Source: Oscillospiraceae bacterium
GTDB lineage: Bacteria > Bacillota > Clostridia > Oscillospirales > Oscillospiraceae
Length of the DNA: 8,721 nt
NCBI GenBank assembly: GCA_009786775.1
Contig: WQRL01000057.1
Coordinates: 1-8,721, forward strand
Reading direction: 5' to 3'
Made by a program: the position numbers and the translations under genes. The notes below the pieces were generated by a model, which was not told the DNA's origin, made no database searches, and saw only the letters and a program-made list of their open reading frames with translations. The stretch's first letter is position 1. Each line of letters begins with the position of its first letter. Positions 6,651 to 8,721 of this stretch are shown in pieces.

Positions 6651-8721
6651 ATGCGAAACAATATCTTCATAAAAGGCGCAAGGGAAAACAACCTAAAGAA
6701 CATCGACATTGAAATCCCGCGCGATAAACTTGTCGTCATGACCGGCATCTCCGGCAGCGGCAAATCATCACTGGCATTTGACACAATATATGCCGAGGGT
6801 CAAAGGCGCTACGTCGAGTCACTCTCGGCATACGCGCGTCAATTCCTGGGTCAGATGGAAAAACCCGATGTAGATTACATAGAAGGGCTCTCCCCTGCCA
6901 TCTCAATTGACCAGAAAACAACGAGCCGCAACCCCCGTTCCACCGTGGGTACAGTGACGGAAATATATGACTACCTGCGCCTGCTCTGGGCGCGTGTCGG
7001 CGTACCCCACTGCCACAAATGCGGCAAGGAAATAAAGCAGCAATCCGTAGACCAGATAGTGGACCATGTGCAAAGCCTCCCCGAGGCCACAAGAATCCAA
7101 GTGATGGCTCCCGTCATACGCGCCCGCAAAGGCGAATACTCCAAAGTCTTTGAAGATGCCAGAAAGAGCGGGTATGTCCGTGCAAGGGTAGACGGCAGCG
7201 TTTACGATCTCACAGAGGATATAAAACTTGACAAGAACAAGCGCCACACCATAGAAATAGTGGTTGACAGGCTTGTGATTAAAGAGGATATCACCCGCCG
7301 CCTTACAGATTCTGTTGAAACAGCCCTGGCTCTCGCCGGGGGCATTGTAATAATAGAAATAGTCGGTGAGGAGCGGGAACTTCTCTTCTCCCAAAACTAC
7401 TCCTGCGAGGACTGCGGGATATCTATGGAAGAGCTGACCCCGCGCCTCTTCTCATTTAACAACCCCTACGGAGCCTGCCCCAAATGCACAGGCCTCGGCA
7501 CTCAGCTCCGGGTGGACCCGTCACTTATAATCCCCAACCCCACCCTCTCCATCGCAGAAGGCGGCATAACAGCCTCAGGCTGGGGCAACGTAAAGAGTGA
7601 CGGTATCTCCAAAATGTATTTTGAAGCCCTCTCCAAGAAATATAAGTTCCGCCTCACCACCCCGATTAAGAGCCTTACGCAAGAGGTTATGGACGTGATT
7701 CTCTATGGCACAAAGGGTGAAAAACTTGACCTTCACTATGACCAGCCGAGAGGCAAGGGCATTCTTACACAGCCGTTTGAAGGAATCGTTAACAATATTG
7801 AGCGCAGGTATAAAGAAACCCAGAGCATGTCCATGCGCTGGGAGCTGGAAAGCTACATGGCCGAGCACCCCTGCCCCGAATGCCACGGGCGCAGGCTCAA
7901 GAAAGAAGTTCTGGCCGTTACAGTCGGCGGCATAAGCATAGCTGAACTTACAGAGATGTCCATATCCCGCACGCTGGGTTTTATTGATGGACTAAAACTC
8001 TCCGAAAAAGACGAAATGATCGCCACCCGCATCCTCAAAGAAATCCGTGAACGCCTGGGCTTTTTGCGCAGTGTCGGCCTTGAATACCTTACACTCAGCC
8101 GCCAGGCGGGCAGCCTTTCGGGCGGCGAAAGCCAGAGAATCAGGCTGGCCACACAGATAGGCTCATCCCTCATGGGCGTGCTGTACATCTTGGACGAACC
8201 ATCCATTGGCCTCCATCAGCGCGATAATGTAAAGCTCTTAAACATGCTCAAACGCCTGCGGGATTTGGGCAACACACTTCTGGTAGTCGAGCATGACGAA
8301 GAAACCATGATGGCCGCAGACTACATAGTTGACATCGGCCCGGGGGCAGGAGTCCACGGCGGCGAAGTGGTGTGCGCCGGCACAGCGGAAGAGATAAAAG
8401 CCTGCGAAGGCTCTGCCACAGGGCAGTACCTGAGCCGCAAAAAGATAATCCCCGTCCCGGGGGTACGCCGCCCGGGCAACGGCAAATACTTGACAATACG
8501 CGGTGCGGCAGAAAACAACCTAAAGGATCTCACTGTTTCAATCCCCTTGGGCAAAATGACCTGCGTGACAGGAGTGTCAGGCAGTGGCAAATCCTCACTT
8601 ATAAACGAAGTGGTCTACAAAGCCCTAGCCTCAGGGCTCAACGGTGCGAAAGCCCGGGCCGGAAAACACAGCGGGATAGACGGCATGGAGTTTCTCGACA
8701 AAGTAATCGACATAGACCAGT
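6651..8721 (+). CDS. uvrA: Excinuclease ABC subunit A (UvrA), 3' end beyond the window
   Basis: The first 690 residues of UvrA, usually about 940 aa, so about a quarter is missing at the right edge. UvrA dimers find bulky DNA lesions and load UvrB in nucleotide excision repair. Seen in order: first Walker [10 protein letters not shown] (32-40, K38); CHKC at 121-124; the zinc module C252, C255, C276, C279 around [17 protein letters not shown] at 408-411; ABC signature LSGGESQR (489-496); Walker B LYILDEPS (511-518) with E516; second Walker [10 protein letters not shown] (641-649, K647). The reading frame is intact. ATG at 6651 gives the family N-terminus ([13 protein letters not shown]). An in-frame TTG at 6621 would add 10 basic residues but has no ribosome binding site; the site before the ATG (AGAAAG, 6633-6638) is itself weak and distant. 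No SOS box is obvious upstream, and uvrB is not the preceding gene. Confidence 0.97.
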   Translation, partial: MRNNIFIKGARENNLKNIDIEIPRDKLVVMTGISGSGKSSLAFDTIYAEGQRRYVESLSAYARQFLGQMEKPDVDYIEGLSPAISIDQKTTSRNPRSTVGTVTEIYDYLRLLWARVGVPHCHKCGKEIKQQSVDQIVDHVQSLPEATRIQVMAPVIRARKGEYSKVFEDARKSGYVRARVDGSVYDLTEDIKLDKNKRHTIEIVVDRLVIKEDITRRLTDSVETALALAGGIVIIEIVGEERELLFSQNYSCEDCGISMEELTPRLFSFNNPYGACPKCTGLGTQLRVDPSLIIPNPTLSIAEGGITASGWGNVKSDGISKMYFEALSKKYKFRLTTPIKSLTQEVMDVILYGTKGEKLDLHYDQPRGKGILTQPFEGIVNNIERRYKETQSMSMRWELESYMAEHPCPECHGRRLKKEVLAVTVGGISIAELTEMSISRTLGFIDGLKLSEKDEMIATRILKEIRERLGFLRSVGLEYLTLSRQAGSLSGGESQRIRLATQIGSSLMGVLYILDEPSIGLHQRDNVKLLNMLKRLRDLGNTLLVVEHDEETMMAADYIVDIGPGAGVHGGEVVCAGTAEEIKACEGSATGQYLSRKKIIPVPGVRRPGNGKYLTIRGAAENNLKDLTVSIPLGKMTCVTGVSGSGKSSLINEVVYKALASGLNGAKARAGKHSGIDGMEFLDKVIDIDQ

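Noticed and set aside
6903..7394. 163-codon minus-strand open frame inside uvrA
   Set aside because: Lies wholly antisense to the strongly conserved uvrA zinc-module region, shows no recognisable domain and no start signals; a shadow of codon bias.
7853..8206. 117-codon minus-strand open frame inside uvrA
   Set aside because: Antisense to the ABC signature and Walker B region of UvrA; no independent evidence.
1..8721. CRISPR array, tRNA or rRNA gene, insertion sequence, phage or toxin-antitoxin genes
   Set aside because: Looked for regular spaced repeats, cloverleaf-like segments, transposase motifs and small paired ORFs on both strands; none could be supported.

Overview
The window reads as chromosomal DNA from a low-to-mid-GC Gram-positive bacterium, most likely a clostridial-type Firmicute. 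The supporting evidence is the gene set (long U32 family protein, Maf, MreC, MreD, class B penicillin-binding protein, UvrA), the purine-rich Shine-Dalgarno sites, the use of GTG and TTG starts, and the UvrA zinc-module sequence. GC is moderate (about half by eye), but isoleucine is often ATA and arginine often AGG. Genus cannot be told from the sequence alone.

Layout. Positions 1-279 hold no convincing complete gene. They contain a short element bounded by 8-bp inverted repeats (2-57), a C-rich stretch that forms a G-quadruplex motif on the minus strand (95-122), a 12-bp perfect palindrome (165-176) and a plausible extended -10 promoter (220-228). From 280 to 6546 five genes run rightwards with small gaps or overlap and look like one operon: a 696-aa U32 protein (RlhA-like), Maf nucleotide pyrophosphatase, MreC, MreD and an elongation-type PBP2 (MrdA). 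A 104-bp gap with a strong GC stem-loop separates them from uvrA, which starts at 6651 and runs off the right edge with 690 codons visible.

How the genes fit together. MreC, MreD and PBP2 are membrane parts of the elongasome, which directs side-wall peptidoglycan synthesis. Maf is a house-cleaning nucleotide pyrophosphatase commonly found next to mre genes. The U32 protein is probably an Fe-S enzyme involved in RNA hydroxylation. UvrA is the damage-recognition ATPase of nucleotide excision repair and is likely a separate or semi-separate unit.

No unknown defence or mobile system was found. The points most worth a second look are the absence of radC and mreB between maf and mreC, a 9-nt repeat expansion that builds a basic tail on MreD, the structured leader region, the extra cysteine cluster and apparent internal duplication in the U32 protein, and the placement of uvrA without uvrB directly upstream.
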